Below, piece by piece: positions 1-7,979 of a DNA stretch of 64,000 nt. The stretch is from assembly GCF_000720455.1 (NCBI RefSeq), contig NZ_JOAK01000040.1:1-64000 (forward strand). The letters are read 5' to 3'. Source of the stretch: Streptomyces virginiae. Lineage in GTDB: Bacteria; Actinomycetota; Actinomycetes; Streptomycetales; Streptomycetaceae. The notes beneath the pieces are model-generated. The model was not told the origin of the DNA. It saw only the letters and a list, made by a program, of their open reading frames with translations, and made no database searches. Positions within the stretch are counted from its first letter, which is position 1. The number at the start of each line of letters is the position of its first letter. Both the position numbers and the translations under genes were made by a program.

Positions 1-88
1 ACACCGCCGCGTACTCGTGCGGATCGATGTGCCGGCTGCCCGGCGCACAGTGCGCACTGTGATCGGTGTGCGGAGTCTGCCTGCTCAT
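1..88 (-). CDS. ureC: Urease alpha subunit, N-terminal fragment
   Basis: Only the first 29 codons lie in the window; the gene runs off the left edge. After a short His-rich head the translation reads RHIDPHEYAAV, the usual opening of urease alpha just before the conserved GPTTGDRVRLGDT stretch, which is outside. The ATG at 88 overlaps the stop of the gamma/beta gene (ATGA, 85-88), so the two are translationally coupled. The catalytic alpha subunit holds the two nickel ions that hydrolyse urea to ammonia and carbamate; those ligands are not visible here. Identity rests on the short N-terminus plus the adjacent ureAB gene. Confidence 0.85.
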   Translation of the reverse strand, partial: MSRQTPHTDHSAHCAPGSRHIDPHEYAAV

Positions 89-798
89 ACCGTCCTCCCC
101 TCCGGGCGGCCGTCCGTGCGGACACCCAGGTAGCCACAGGCCACCGCACGACGCAGGGCCTCCTCCTTCGCGCCGGGGGCGTCGAGCGGACCGTCGACCA
201 GACCCGCGAAACCGATCGCGATCCGGTCGCCCCCGATGGGGACGAGGCCCACTTGGGCGGTGGAGCCGGGGTCGAAGCGGGTGGACGATCCGGCGGCGAC
301 GGCCAGGCGCATGCCGTAGGCCGCGCTGCGGTCGAAGTCCAGGCGCGGGTTCGCCTCGAAGAAGTGGAAGTGCGAGGTCACGCTCACCGGCACGTCCGCG
401 GTGTTGCGCACGGAGAGGACCGACACCGGCGCGAGGGCCTCCACGGTGTCCGCTCCGGGGAGTACGGCGCCCGGCGCCCCGTCGTCGCGGGCGTGCGCCC
501 CGAAGGGGTCGCCGACCGCCGCGAGGCGGGATCCGTCCTCGAAGACCGCCTCGACCATCACCTCGGTGACGATGTCGGCGACGCCCGGCAGGACGTCGTC
601 CGGGCCCAGTACGCCGCGGCCCCGGTCGAGGGCGTCGGCGAGGCGGAGACCGTCGCGCGCGGCCTCGCAGACCGTGTCCGCGATCAGCGCGGTGGCCTCC
701 GGGACGTTCAGCTTCAGTCCTCGTGCCCGGCGGGCCCGCGCCAGTTCCGCCGCGGTGAACAGGAGGAGCCGGTCACGTTCGGTGGGCGTCAGCGGCAT
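85..798 (-). CDS. ureAB: Urease gamma-beta fusion subunit
   Basis: About 237 residues. Residues 1-100 are urease gamma (opens PLTPTERDRLLLF; GVADIVTEVMVEAVFEDGSRL near the end). The rest is urease beta, with the hallmark VTSHFHFFEANPRLDFDR and RFDPGS. Gamma and beta are separate in many bacteria and fused in several actinomycetes, so the fusion is natural. It forms the structural part of cytoplasmic urease with UreC downstream. I chose the ATG at 798 because family members start at this point; an in-frame GTG at 807 is possible and neither has a strong ribosome binding site. No nickel-insertion genes (ureEFGD) are visible; they may follow ureC outside. Expression is probably controlled from the TetR palindrome at 1029-1048. 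Confidence 0.93.
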   Translation of the reverse strand: MPLTPTERDRLLLFTAAELARARRARGLKLNVPEATALIADTVCEAARDGLRLADALDRGRGVLGPDDVLPGVADIVTEVMVEAVFEDGSRLAAVGDPFGAHARDDGAPGAVLPGADTVEALAPVSVLSVRNTADVPVSVTSHFHFFEANPRLDFDRSAAYGMRLAVAAGSSTRFDPGSTAQVGLVPIGGDRIAIGFAGLVDGPLDAPGAKEEALRRAVACGYLGVRTDGRPEGRTV

Positions 799-1028
799 GA
801 CGGCCACCGGGCTTCCGCCCGAGGGCTCCGGCCTGTCGAACCCTTCATGATCATTCCTTCCCCCGGAGGGCGGTGGGCGGCCGATGGGGCCACGAGTCCG
901 CCGTCCGGGCGTGCGGGTGCGGGTGCGGGAGGCACCGGGAATCCTGGCGAGCAGATGAGGACCGGGAGCGGGGCCGGAACGGGACCCTGCGGAACTGCCG
1001 GCGGCTCGACCTGCGACTCACTGTGGCA

Positions 1029-1048
1029 TTGACTGAAAATTCAGTCAA
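1029..1048. promoter_or_regulatory. TetR-type operator 1, urease promoter
   Basis: TTGACTGAAAATTCAGTCAA: two perfect 9-base half-sites (10 with the flanking A/T) around a 2-base centre. It is one of four such sites between 1.0 and 5.6 kb. Read on the minus strand the half-site supplies TTGACT, a good -35 hexamer, with CACAGT 17 bases further on, so repressor binding would block the ureABC promoter. The rest of the 346-base interval 799-1144 shows no gene. Confidence 0.8.
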
Positions 1049-1144
1049 TAGAGGGGGCAGCGAAAAGTCCCGGCCACCGAGGGATGGGATTCAGTCGCCC
1101 GAGAAAGCGGGTGCGGGACGCCGGAACGGGGGGCAGGGCAGGAA

Positions 1145-1726
1145 TCAGCCCTGGCGGAGCCCGGCCAGTTCGGCGTCGATGGCGCCGCTCATGAGTTCCC
1201 GCGCATGACCGATCTTGATGCCGCCACTGAGCCACCGCATGCTGAGCCCCTCCAGCAGGGCGGTGAGCCGCTCCGCGGCGGCGGCGAGCGACGACGCCGG
1301 CGCCATCGGCTGGACCTGGCCCAACAGCGCGGCGACCTCCTGGACCCACACCAGGGTGGCCCGGGCCAGGTCCTCGCGCAGGACCTCGTCGAAGACGGCG
1401 CTCGCCCGAAGTTCGCCCCAGGCCGAGCTGTTCTCCCGTACCTCCACGGTGTCCTGGAGCTCCAGCAGCAGCGTCTCCTCCAGCTCCTCCCGGGGGGTGA
1501 GCGGCGGGCCGTCCGGGTCGCGGTCCGTGGTGTAGCGCTCGGCGCGGTCGTTGATGAACTCGAGGGTCTGGCGCAGGACCCCGGTGCGGTCCTTGAAGTG
1601 GTAGTAGATCAGGGCGGTGGACACGCCCGCCTCGGCCGCGAGTTCCTCCACGCGCAGCCCGCGGACCCCGCGCCGGGCGATCACCCGGGCGGCCGCTTCC
1701 AGGATCTGAGTGCTGCGAGACGCCAT
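1145..1726 (-). CDS. TetR-family regulator, first copy
   Basis: 193 residues. The N-terminal helix-turn-helix is textbook TetR: ILEAAARVIARRGVRGLR, then AAEAGVSTALIYYHFKDR. The C-terminal half (LLLELQDTVEVRENSSAWGELRA, ALLEGLSMRWLSGGI) is the ligand domain and closely resembles the second TetR at 4943-5557. The ATG at 1726 is preceded by TAAGGTG at a normal distance; the longer open frame upstream is read-through of noncoding sequence. It lies 119 bases downstream of, and on the same strand as, an exported agmatine deiminase, so it is probably co-transcribed from the operator at 3052-3071 and represses its own operon. The ligand is unknown; agmatine, a polyamine or a deiminated product is a reasonable guess. 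Confidence 0.9.
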   Translation of the reverse strand: MASRSTQILEAAARVIARRGVRGLRVEELAAEAGVSTALIYYHFKDRTGVLRQTLEFINDRAERYTTDRDPDGPPLTPREELEETLLLELQDTVEVRENSSAWGELRASAVFDEVLREDLARATLVWVQEVAALLGQVQPMAPASSLAAAAERLTALLEGLSMRWLSGGIKIGHARELMSGAIDAELAGLRQG

Positions 1727-1845
1727 GGACCGCACCTTACCGGGGCGTTCCGGCGCCGGCGTACGCGGCCCGTCGTCGGGCCCACGGGCCGGGGCGGGCC
1801 GCGCGGGCGGGGTGGGCGCGGCGAGCGGGCCGGGCGCGGCGGCCA

Positions 1846-3006
1846 TCAGGCCGCGGGCGGGACGGCCGGGTGGGACTGGGTGGCGCAGTGGATGCCGCCG
1901 CCCCCGGCCGCGATGTTGTCGATGGCGAGCTGGACCACCTGCCGGTCGGGGTAGGCGGCCTGGAGGATGGCGTACGCCAGGCCGTCGGCCCGGCCGTCGC
2001 CGAACTGCGGCGCGATGACCGCACCGTTCGCGGTGTAGTAGTTCGTGTAGCTGGAGAGGAAGTCGGCGCCCCTGCCGCGGATGCGATCCCGGTCGGGTCC
2101 GGGGAGTTCCGTGACGGCGAGGCGGCGGCCGCGGGCGTCCGTGGCGCTCTCCAGGACCCGTTTGGTCTCCTCGTGGACGGCGACCCATTTGCGGTCCGCG
2201 CCCGCCCCGGGCCGGTCCAGGATGACGCGCCCCGGGGAGGAGAACCGGGCCAGGCAGTCGATGTGGCAGTCGGTGATGTCCTGGCCCGCCAGGCCCGGCA
2301 CCCAGATCACCTTGTCGATGCCGAGGGCGCTCTTCACCGCCTGCTCGACCTGCTCCCGGCTCATGCCCGGGTTGCGGTTGGGGTTGACCAGCGAGCTGAC
2401 GGTGGCCAGCAGGGTTCCCTCACCGTCGGTCTCCAGCGAGCCGCCCTCGCCGACGAATCCGGCCCGGATCCGCCCCACCCCGTACTCGTCGAGGAGGATG
2501 CCGGCGGCCGCCGCGTCATTGGCGAAGGGCTGGGCGTAGGCCGTACCGGTCTTGCCCCAGCCGTTGAAGTTGGTGTCCACGCCGGCGACGGCCCCGGGGC
2601 CGACGACGAAGGTGGGGCCGAAGTCGCGGATCCACAGGTCGTCGTTGGCGATCTCGATGACGTCGATGGCGTGGCGGGCGCCGCGGCCGCAGCGGTACCG
2701 GGCGTCGGCAGCCTGGCCGGGCCGGGCCAGCATCACGACCGGCTCGAAGCGCGATATCTCGTACGCGACGTCGGCGATGTCGCCGCGCACCGCGTCGAGC
2801 CTGTCCCCCCACACCGCCGTGAGGGCGGGCCAGGCCATGTAGGTACGGAGGTGGCGCTCGCTCTCCTCCGGCATCCGCAGGGTCGCGGCGCCCGGGGCGG
2901 GTGCCGCGCAGGCGGTGGAGGGGAGGGCCGGTCCGAGGGCGGCGAGCGGCAGGGCGGCCGCGCCCCACCGGAGCAATCGGCGGCGGGTGGTGCGGGACGT
3001 GTCCAT
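1846..3006 (-). CDS. Tat-exported agmatine deiminase-family protein, first copy
   Basis: 386 residues of the Porphyromonas-type peptidyl-arginine deiminase / agmatine deiminase family, which hydrolyses a guanidino group to a ureido group plus ammonia. Visible catalytic landmarks are DDLWIRDFGP (about 122-131), EGGSLETDGEGT, the His of DCHIDCLARF and the nucleophilic Cys374 in GGGGIHCATQ. The N-terminus RTTRRRLLRWG followed by a hydrophobic Ala/Leu stretch is a twin-arginine signal, so the enzyme should act outside the membrane, unlike cytosolic AguA. The start ATG is preceded by AGGAGG. A palindromic operator lies 46-65 bases upstream of the start. Substrate could be agmatine or C-terminal or free arginine-like guanidines; the family name alone does not settle it. 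Confidence 0.9.
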   Translation of the reverse strand: MDTSRTTRRRLLRWGAAALPLAALGPALPSTACAAPAPGAATLRMPEESERHLRTYMAWPALTAVWGDRLDAVRGDIADVAYEISRFEPVVMLARPGQAADARYRCGRGARHAIDVIEIANDDLWIRDFGPTFVVGPGAVAGVDTNFNGWGKTGTAYAQPFANDAAAAGILLDEYGVGRIRAGFVGEGGSLETDGEGTLLATVSSLVNPNRNPGMSREQVEQAVKSALGIDKVIWVPGLAGQDITDCHIDCLARFSSPGRVILDRPGAGADRKWVAVHEETKRVLESATDARGRRLAVTELPGPDRDRIRGRGADFLSSYTNYYTANGAVIAPQFGDGRADGLAYAILQAAYPDRQVVQLAIDNIAAGGGGIHCATQSHPAVPPAA

Positions 3007-3051
3007 GGGTCCTCCTGAGGGGAAGAGGCGGAATGACTCGGCATCCTTGCG

Positions 3052-3071
3052 TTAACTGAAAATTCAGTCAA
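3052..3071. promoter_or_regulatory. TetR-type operator 2, upstream of first agmatine deiminase
   Basis: TTAACTGAAAATTCAGTCAA, the same palindrome as at 1029-1048 with one changed base. On the minus strand it gives TTGACT as a -35 and AAGGAT 17 bases on as a weak -10, facing the deiminase and tetR genes. Confidence 0.78.
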
Positions 3072-3100
3072 GCCGGGGATCGAGTGAAAGTGGGGTCGGT

Positions 3101-4831
3101 TCAGCTCCGGCGGTACTGGTCCGCGACGATCGTGACCGAGCCGTCGGCGCCTGCTTCGACGAGTCGCACGATCGCGATCTCGCCACGGTCCGGGCTGCGC
3201 ACGCAGAACGGCCGCTCCTTGCCGAGCGCGCCGAACGGCAGCGCGGCGGCCGGCCGCGTCTCGATGCCGCGCACGCACGCGGCCACCGTCAGGTCCCCGG
3301 CCTCGGCCACGAAGGCGTCCGAGTCCTCGGACGGCAGGAACGCCCGGCCGTCGCGCGCCAGGTACCAGGCGGCCGTCTCCGCGGCCACCACCTTCCCCGC
3401 CTTCAGGTCGAACTCGTAGCCGGAGTCGGGGGCGGTGAGCTCGGCCCGGACGTACCCGGGCACATAGCCGGAGGTGGATTCCGCGGCGGAGGGGGAACGG
3501 GAGGCGGAGGTGGAGCCGGAGGCCGCCGGCGGGTCGGACGGGGTGGCGGAACGCCCGCCGGGGCCGGCCTCGTCCCCGGCGGGGCCGTCCAGGTAGTACA
3601 CGGCTCCCGCGCAGGCCAGCAGGGTCGCGGCCACCGCGACGGCGGTCGTGGGCAGGAGCCGCCGCCCGCGCCCCCGCGTCCGGCGGCCCGACCGGGACCC
3701 GCCGCCCGGAGCAAGCGGAACCGCCGGCCCGGCGGGGCCCGGCTTGGCGGGGCCCGGCGCGGCGGGGCCCGGCGCGGCGGGGCCCGGCGCGGCGGGGCCC
3801 GGCGCGGCGGGGCCCGGCTTGGCGAGGGCGGCCACCTCCGCGACGGTCGGGGCATGGAGCCCGTCGGCGGGCCGGGCCGCCCCCGTCGCCCGGTCATGGA
3901 CCGGGGCGGACGGCCCGGCGCACACCGGGCCCCCGACCTCTTCCCGGACCGGGCCGGGCAGCCAGCCCTCGGTGAACTCCGGCCGGGGGCCCACTTCGGG
4001 ATGCGCGTGCACGGACGCGATCAGCTCGACGGTCGCGGGGCGGTCCCCCGGGCGCTTGGCCAGGCACCACGAGATCAGGTCGTGCAGGTCAGGGGGGACG
4101 CGGGTGAGATCGGGGTGCTCGTGGACCACCCGGTACAGGGCGCCGGACTCGGGCCCGTTGCCGAAGGGCGGCGCCCCGCCCGCCACGTACGCGGCGAGCG
4201 CACCGAGCGCGAAGACGTCGGTGGCGGGTGTCACCTGGAGGCCCAGCGCCTGCTCGGGGGCCATGAACGCGGCGGTGCCGATCCGCAGTCCCGTGCCGGT
4301 GAGCGCGGCCGCGTCGGCCGCGCGCGCGATGCCGAAGTCGATCACCCGCGGGCCGTCCCCGGCCACCAGCACGTTGGCGGGCTTGAGGTCGCGGTGGACC
4401 ACGCCCGCCCGGTGGATGGCCTGGAGCGCCTCGGCGATGCCGGCGACGAGGAGCAGCACCGTGCGCGTCGGCAGCGGCCCGTGCCGTCGCACCACCTCGT
4501 GCAGCGACGGGCCGGGCACGTAGGCGGTGGCGAGCCACGGCGTGCGGTCGTCCACCCCGGAGTCGACCACCTGGGCCGTGAACAGGCCGTGGATCCGGCG
4601 GGCGCTCGCCACCTCCTGCGCGAACCGTTCGCGGAACTCCGGATCCGCGGCGAACTCCCTGCGGACGGCCTTCAGCGCGATGGGACGGCCACCGGGCGTG
4701 TACGCCAGGTAGACCACCCCCATGCCGCCGGCTCCGAGGCGGGCGTGGAGGCGGTAGCCGCCGATCTCGTACGGGTCGTCGGCGGCCAGCGCCGTGGGGG
4801 CGGGCTGGGCTCCGGGATGGTGCTCGGACAT
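3101..4831 (-). CDS. Membrane Ser/Thr protein kinase (PknB-like)
   Basis: 576 residues. Kinase domain about 26-275: glycine loop LGAGGMG (32-38), ATP lysine K54, catalytic HRDLKPAN (D148), DFG 165-167 and MAPEQ. All catalytic residues are present. A proline/alanine linker with PGPAA repeats (about 338-370) leads to an Arg-rich stretch and one membrane segment near 392-414, placing the C-terminal 160 residues outside the cell. That outer part is Ser/Thr-rich, then a small unrecognised domain with two Cys (TVAACVRG, RPFCVRSP); there are no PASTA repeats. It would sense an external signal and phosphorylate cytosolic targets. It is divergent from the second tetR with operator 3 between them, so it may belong to the same regulon; its start has only a GAAAGAG-like site. 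Confidence 0.92.
   Translation of the reverse strand: MSEHHPGAQPAPTALAADDPYEIGGYRLHARLGAGGMGVVYLAYTPGGRPIALKAVRREFAADPEFRERFAQEVASARRIHGLFTAQVVDSGVDDRTPWLATAYVPGPSLHEVVRRHGPLPTRTVLLLVAGIAEALQAIHRAGVVHRDLKPANVLVAGDGPRVIDFGIARAADAAALTGTGLRIGTAAFMAPEQALGLQVTPATDVFALGALAAYVAGGAPPFGNGPESGALYRVVHEHPDLTRVPPDLHDLISWCLAKRPGDRPATVELIASVHAHPEVGPRPEFTEGWLPGPVREEVGGPVCAGPSAPVHDRATGAARPADGLHAPTVAEVAALAKPGPAAPGPAAPGPAAPGPAAPGPAKPGPAGPAVPLAPGGGSRSGRRTRGRGRRLLPTTAVAVAATLLACAGAVYYLDGPAGDEAGPGGRSATPSDPPAASGSTSASRSPSAAESTSGYVPGYVRAELTAPDSGYEFDLKAGKVVAAETAAWYLARDGRAFLPSEDSDAFVAEAGDLTVAACVRGIETRPAAALPFGALGKERPFCVRSPDRGEIAIVRLVEAGADGSVTIVADQYRRS
3734..3823. repeat. Six tandem 15-bp units inside the kinase linker
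   Basis: Six head-to-tail copies of ggggcccggcNNggc (period 15), the four middle ones identical. Each encodes five residues of the Pro-Gly-Pro-Ala-Ala/Lys linker, so copy number can change without breaking the frame. Confidence 0.9.
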
Positions 4832-4879
4832 GCGGTTGCTCTTTCAACGATGCGGCAGTGACCTGCGCGCATCGTGCCG

Positions 4880-4899
4880 CTAACTAAAGTTTCAGTCAA
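4880..4899. promoter_or_regulatory. TetR-type operator 3, between kinase and second tetR
   Basis: CTAACTAAAGTTTCAGTCAA: one half-site matches the consensus perfectly, the other 6 of 9. It sits between divergent genes. GACAAT at 4905-4910 is a plausible -10 for the rightward tetR, and the perfect half-site gives TTGACT facing leftward toward the kinase. The imperfect arm suggests weaker binding than at the other three sites. Confidence 0.65.
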
Positions 4900-4942
4900 T
4901 GTGTGACAATGCGAGACGCACTCGGCCAGGAGGGATCACACA

Positions 4943-5557
4943 GTGACCGACCGCAGAACAGAAATCCTCACCGGCGCCGCGCGCGTCATCGCACGTCAGG
5001 GCGTCCGGGGGCTGCGGGTGGCGGACCTGGCGGCCGAGGCCGGCGTGTCCACCTCCTTGATCTACTACCACTTCAAGGACCGGGCAGGCATCCTGCGGCA
5101 CGCCCTGGCGTTCATCGGCGACCGGGCGGACCGCTACACCGCCGCGGAGGCGGAGGCGGAGCGGGGCGCGGAGGCGGCGGGCGGTCCGTCCGGCCCGCGG
5201 CAGCTGCTGGAGCGGACCCTGCTGCTGGAGTTCCAGGACCTGCCCGAGGTGCGCGAGAACAGTACGGCCTGGGGCGAGCTGCGGGCCCACTCCGTCTTCG
5301 ACCCGGAGCTGCGGGAGGAACTCGCCGCCGCGGGCACGGCCTGGGCGGCCGAGGTCGCGGGCCGTCTCGCCGAGCTGTGCCCGGCCGCACCGCCCGGCGC
5401 CGTCACCGCCGCGGCGGAGCGGCTGACGGCGCTCCTGGAGGGGCTCAGCGTCCGCTGGCTCAGCGGCCTGCTCCCCCTCACGCACGCCCGCAACCTGGTG
5501 CGCGAGGCGATCGGCGTGGAAGCGAGCCGACTGGGTTCTCCCCTCGACGTGAATTGA
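4943..5557 (+). CDS. TetR-family regulator, second copy
   Basis: 204 residues, a clear paralogue of the regulator at 1145-1726: ILTGAARVIARQGVRGLR, then AAEAGVSTSLIYYHFKDR, and a matching ligand domain (LLLEFQDLPEVRENSTAWGEL, ALLEGLSVRWLSGLLP). The recognition helices are nearly identical, fitting one shared operator sequence. The GTG at 4943 is preceded by AGGAGGG. It lies between operators 3 and 4 and reads toward the second agmatine deiminase, so order and regulation mirror the first set, though here the regulator comes first. The two proteins may cross-regulate or form mixed dimers. Confidence 0.9.
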   Translation: MTDRRTEILTGAARVIARQGVRGLRVADLAAEAGVSTSLIYYHFKDRAGILRHALAFIGDRADRYTAAEAEAERGAEAAGGPSGPRQLLERTLLLEFQDLPEVRENSTAWGELRAHSVFDPELREELAAAGTAWAAEVAGRLAELCPAAPPGAVTAAAERLTALLEGLSVRWLSGLLPLTHARNLVREAIGVEASRLGSPLDVN

Positions 5558-5573
5558 CTGAAATTCCAGTCAG
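5554..5573. promoter_or_regulatory. TetR-type operator 4, upstream of second agmatine deiminase
   Basis: TTGACTGAAATTCCAGTCAG, overlapping the stop codon of the second tetR. TTGACT at 5554-5559 and CAGAGT 17 bases on form a possible promoter reading toward the deiminase; the same hexamer pair and spacing recur at operator 1 (CACAGT). Confidence 0.75.
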
Positions 5574-5739
5574 TGTCAGAGTGGCGACACGAGGCCGCAT
5601 CACTTCTCCGTGCAGAGCGGCCGTTCGCGGTGCGGAGCGCGCACCCTTGTCCGTAGGGCCCGGTTTGTCGGCCTATGTGACACTCGCGCCCGCCCTGGCC
5701 GGATGCACCCCTTCCGCCAGCCCACGATCGGAGTTCCCC

Positions 5740-6897
5740 GTGTCCTTCCTTCCCCCCACCCGCCGGACCGTCCTTCGCACCATCGCCGGAATCGGCGCGG
5801 TCGTCGCGGGCGCCTCGGCCTGCGGCCCGTCCGCAGTCGGAGTACAGCCCGAGGCCACGAAGGGATCCGCCCCCGCGGCCGACGGGCGCCGCCTCGGTGC
5901 AGAGTGGGAGAGCCACACCCGCACCTTCATGGCCTGGCCGGCGCTGGCCGCCGGAGTGTGGGAGCAGGACCTGCGCTACGTGCGCGAGGACATCGCGCGG
6001 ATCGCGCGGGCGGTCGGCAAGTACGAGGCCGTCGTCATGATGGCCCGCCCCGACCAGGTGGCCGCGGCCCAGCGGGCCTGCGGCAACGACGTCGAGGTCA
6101 TCCCGCTCGCGGTGGACGACCTGTGGGCCCGCGACACCGTCCCCGTCTTCGTCGAGGAGGGCGGCAAGGTCGTCGGGGTCGACTTCAACTTCAACGGCTG
6201 GGGCGGCAAGCAGGAGCACGCGAACGACGGGGCGGTCGCCCGGGCCGTCCTCCAGAAGTACGGGATCCCCCGCGTCCAGGCGCCGCTGGTCGCCGAGGGC
6301 GGTTCCTTCGAGACGGACGGTGAGGGCACCCTGCTGGTCACCGAGAGCTCGATCGTCAACGACAACCGCAACCGGGGCAAGACCCGGGACGTGATCGAGG
6401 CGGAGCTCAAGCAGACCCTGGGCGTCCAGAAGGTCGTCTGGCTGGCCGGCGTCCGCGGTGAGGACATCACCGACGCCCACGTGGACAGCCTCGTACGGTT
6501 CGCCGCCCCCGGTGTCGTCCTGCTCGACCGCGCGCACCCCAGCACCCCGGCGGACTCGTGGTCGCGCTCCGCCGACCAGGCGAAGGCCGTCCTGTCGAAG
6601 GCGACGGACGCCCGCGGCCGGCGCTTCGAGGTGATCGACCTGCCGCAGCCCGACCTGAACGGGATCACGGGCGAGGGCGACGACTTCGTGTCGACCTACG
6701 CCAACTTCTACATCGCGAACGACGCCGTGTTCATGCCCCAGTTCGGTGACCGCAAGGCCGACGACCGGGCCCGCGGCATCCTCCAGGAGCACTTCCCCAA
6801 GCGGGACATCGTGCCCGTCGCCATCGACACCATCGCCTCGGGCGGCGGCGGCATCCACTGCTCGACGCACGACCAGCCGGGCAAGCCCGCGGCTTGA
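5740..6897 (+). CDS. Exported agmatine deiminase-family protein, second copy (possible lipoprotein)
   Basis: 385 residues, paralogue of the protein at 1846-3006. Landmarks are DDLWARDTVP, EGGSFETDGEGT, DAHVDSLVRF and Cys374 in GGGGIHCSTHD. The N-terminus PTRRTVLRTIAG is a Tat signal ending in GASAC, so Cys28 may be lipidated and the enzyme held on the outer membrane face, whereas the first copy lacks so clear a lipobox. The GTG at 5740 is preceded by GGAG; the open frame extends far upstream but overlaps the tetR gene. The 182-base leader contains operator 4. A lipid-anchored and a freer form of the same enzyme would let cells strip ammonia from guanidino compounds both at the surface and in the medium. 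Substrate is inferred from family only. Confidence 0.9.
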   Translation: MSFLPPTRRTVLRTIAGIGAVVAGASACGPSAVGVQPEATKGSAPAADGRRLGAEWESHTRTFMAWPALAAGVWEQDLRYVREDIARIARAVGKYEAVVMMARPDQVAAAQRACGNDVEVIPLAVDDLWARDTVPVFVEEGGKVVGVDFNFNGWGGKQEHANDGAVARAVLQKYGIPRVQAPLVAEGGSFETDGEGTLLVTESSIVNDNRNRGKTRDVIEAELKQTLGVQKVVWLAGVRGEDITDAHVDSLVRFAAPGVVLLDRAHPSTPADSWSRSADQAKAVLSKATDARGRRFEVIDLPQPDLNGITGEGDDFVSTYANFYIANDAVFMPQFGDRKADDRARGILQEHFPKRDIVPVAIDTIASGGGGIHCSTHDQPGKPAA

Positions 6898-6967
6898 CCG
6901 GGCCGAAGGTGTCGCGTCCCGCCGCCGGTTGCGGGCCCGCCCGGCCGTCACGCGTTACGGTGGCGGG

Positions 6968-7402
6968 ATGGAACAGCGGATCAGCCTGGTCACCCTGGGG
7001 GTCGCGGACCTCGCCCGCGCGAAGCGCTTCTACGCGGCGCTCGGCTGGCGCGGCACCGAGGTCGAGGAGACGGTGTTCCACCAGGCGGGCGGTCTGGCCC
7101 TGGTCCTCTGGGACCGCGGGAAGCTGGCCGCCGACTGCGGCCTACCGGACGCCCCGCCGGCCGGCTTCGGCGGGATCGCCCTGGCCCACAACGTGCGCGC
7201 CGACGCCGAGGTGGACGCCGTGCTCGCCGCGGCCGCCGCGGCGGGCGGCACCGTCACCCGCCCGGCCGCCGTCAATGCGATCGGCTTCTACTCGGGCGTC
7301 TTCACCGACCCCGACGGCCACGCCTGGGAGATCGCCAACAACCCCGGCTTCACCCTGACCGAGGACGGCTCCCTGGTCCTGCCCGACTTCGGCGCGCCGT
7401 GA
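6968..7402 (+). CDS. VOC-family (glyoxalase/bleomycin-resistance-like) protein
   Basis: 144 residues with the paired beta-alpha-beta-beta-beta pattern of the vicinal oxygen chelate fold: RISLVTLGVADLARAKRFYAALGW at the start and GVFTDPDGHAWEIANNPGFTL near the end. The ATG at 6968 follows a run of G. Such small cytosolic proteins bind a metal and a small ligand and may be lyases, dioxygenases or binding proteins; the substrate cannot be told. It follows the second deiminase by 70 bases on the same strand and could be read through from it. Confidence 0.85.
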   Translation: MEQRISLVTLGVADLARAKRFYAALGWRGTEVEETVFHQAGGLALVLWDRGKLAADCGLPDAPPAGFGGIALAHNVRADAEVDAVLAAAAAAGGTVTRPAAVNAIGFYSGVFTDPDGHAWEIANNPGFTLTEDGSLVLPDFGAP

Positions 7403-7870
7403 CGAGACCTGGACGCCGCTCTGCACCGTCGTCGTGCCGCGGGCCGGTCGGAGCCGTGGTGCCTGAACGAGGACCGGTTCAACGCGGCTGGGGCGACCGG
7501 CACCGCCTTCGCCGGCCCCGAAGGGTGCGCGGTAGATGAATTCGCCTTGTACGGACGGATCGCAGGAGGCCAGGGTGCGGATCTGGAACAGGTGCCCCCG
7601 GGCCGGTTCTCCACCCACGATGCCGAAGTCGGTGCTCGGGCGGAAGCCGAACCGCCCGTGGGTACGCAGAGCATGGCCGATGATCGCGCCGTGTGGCCCG
7701 CCGGCCGCCCTGACCTGCGCGGCCGCTTGCAGACGCCCCGCCAGTTGCCGCACAGAACGCGGAGATGGGCCTGCTCGTGCTGCTCGGGGAAGCCGGTCGT
7801 GTTCCTCCGGGCTTGCGCCAGGGGGGAGTTGGGGCGATTGCCCGACTCATCCCTGTGTTGACCCTGCGGG
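7403..7870. other. Gap with no convincing gene
   Basis: About 470 bases between the VOC gene and the CAP-domain gene promoter. Several short overlapping frames exist on both strands, none with a convincing start or recognisable motif. A minus-strand reading ending in a Gly/Arg/Pro-rich stretch around 7500-7750 could be the remnant of an old gene, but I could not identify it. Confidence 0.5.
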
Positions 7871-7934
7871 TTTCCTTAAGGGAACTTGAAGAAGACCTCC
7901 AGGAGGCGATTCGGGCTGGTCACGGGCCTAGGCT
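7871..7934 (+). promoter_or_regulatory. Activator-type promoter of the CAP-domain gene
   Basis: An upstream box TTCCTTAAGGGAACTTGAAG (7872-7891) lies 58 bases before a TAGGCT -10-like hexamer (CCTAGGCTCG). The same box-to-hexamer distance is seen at 9688-9751, and no good -35 is present, as expected of activator-dependent promoters. Confidence 0.6.
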
Positions 7935-7979
7935 CGGCCGGAGTCCCCTCCTCCCCTTCTCTTGCGAGGTGTTACCGGC

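Noticed and set aside
3734-3823. Regular repeats that might suggest a CRISPR array
   Set aside because: Units are 15 bases, adjacent with no spacers, and code for a Pro/Ala linker in the kinase.
7142-7753. 203-codon minus-strand ORF
   Set aside because: Its second half is antisense to the VOC gene. The first part might be a gene remnant but no family could be recognised.
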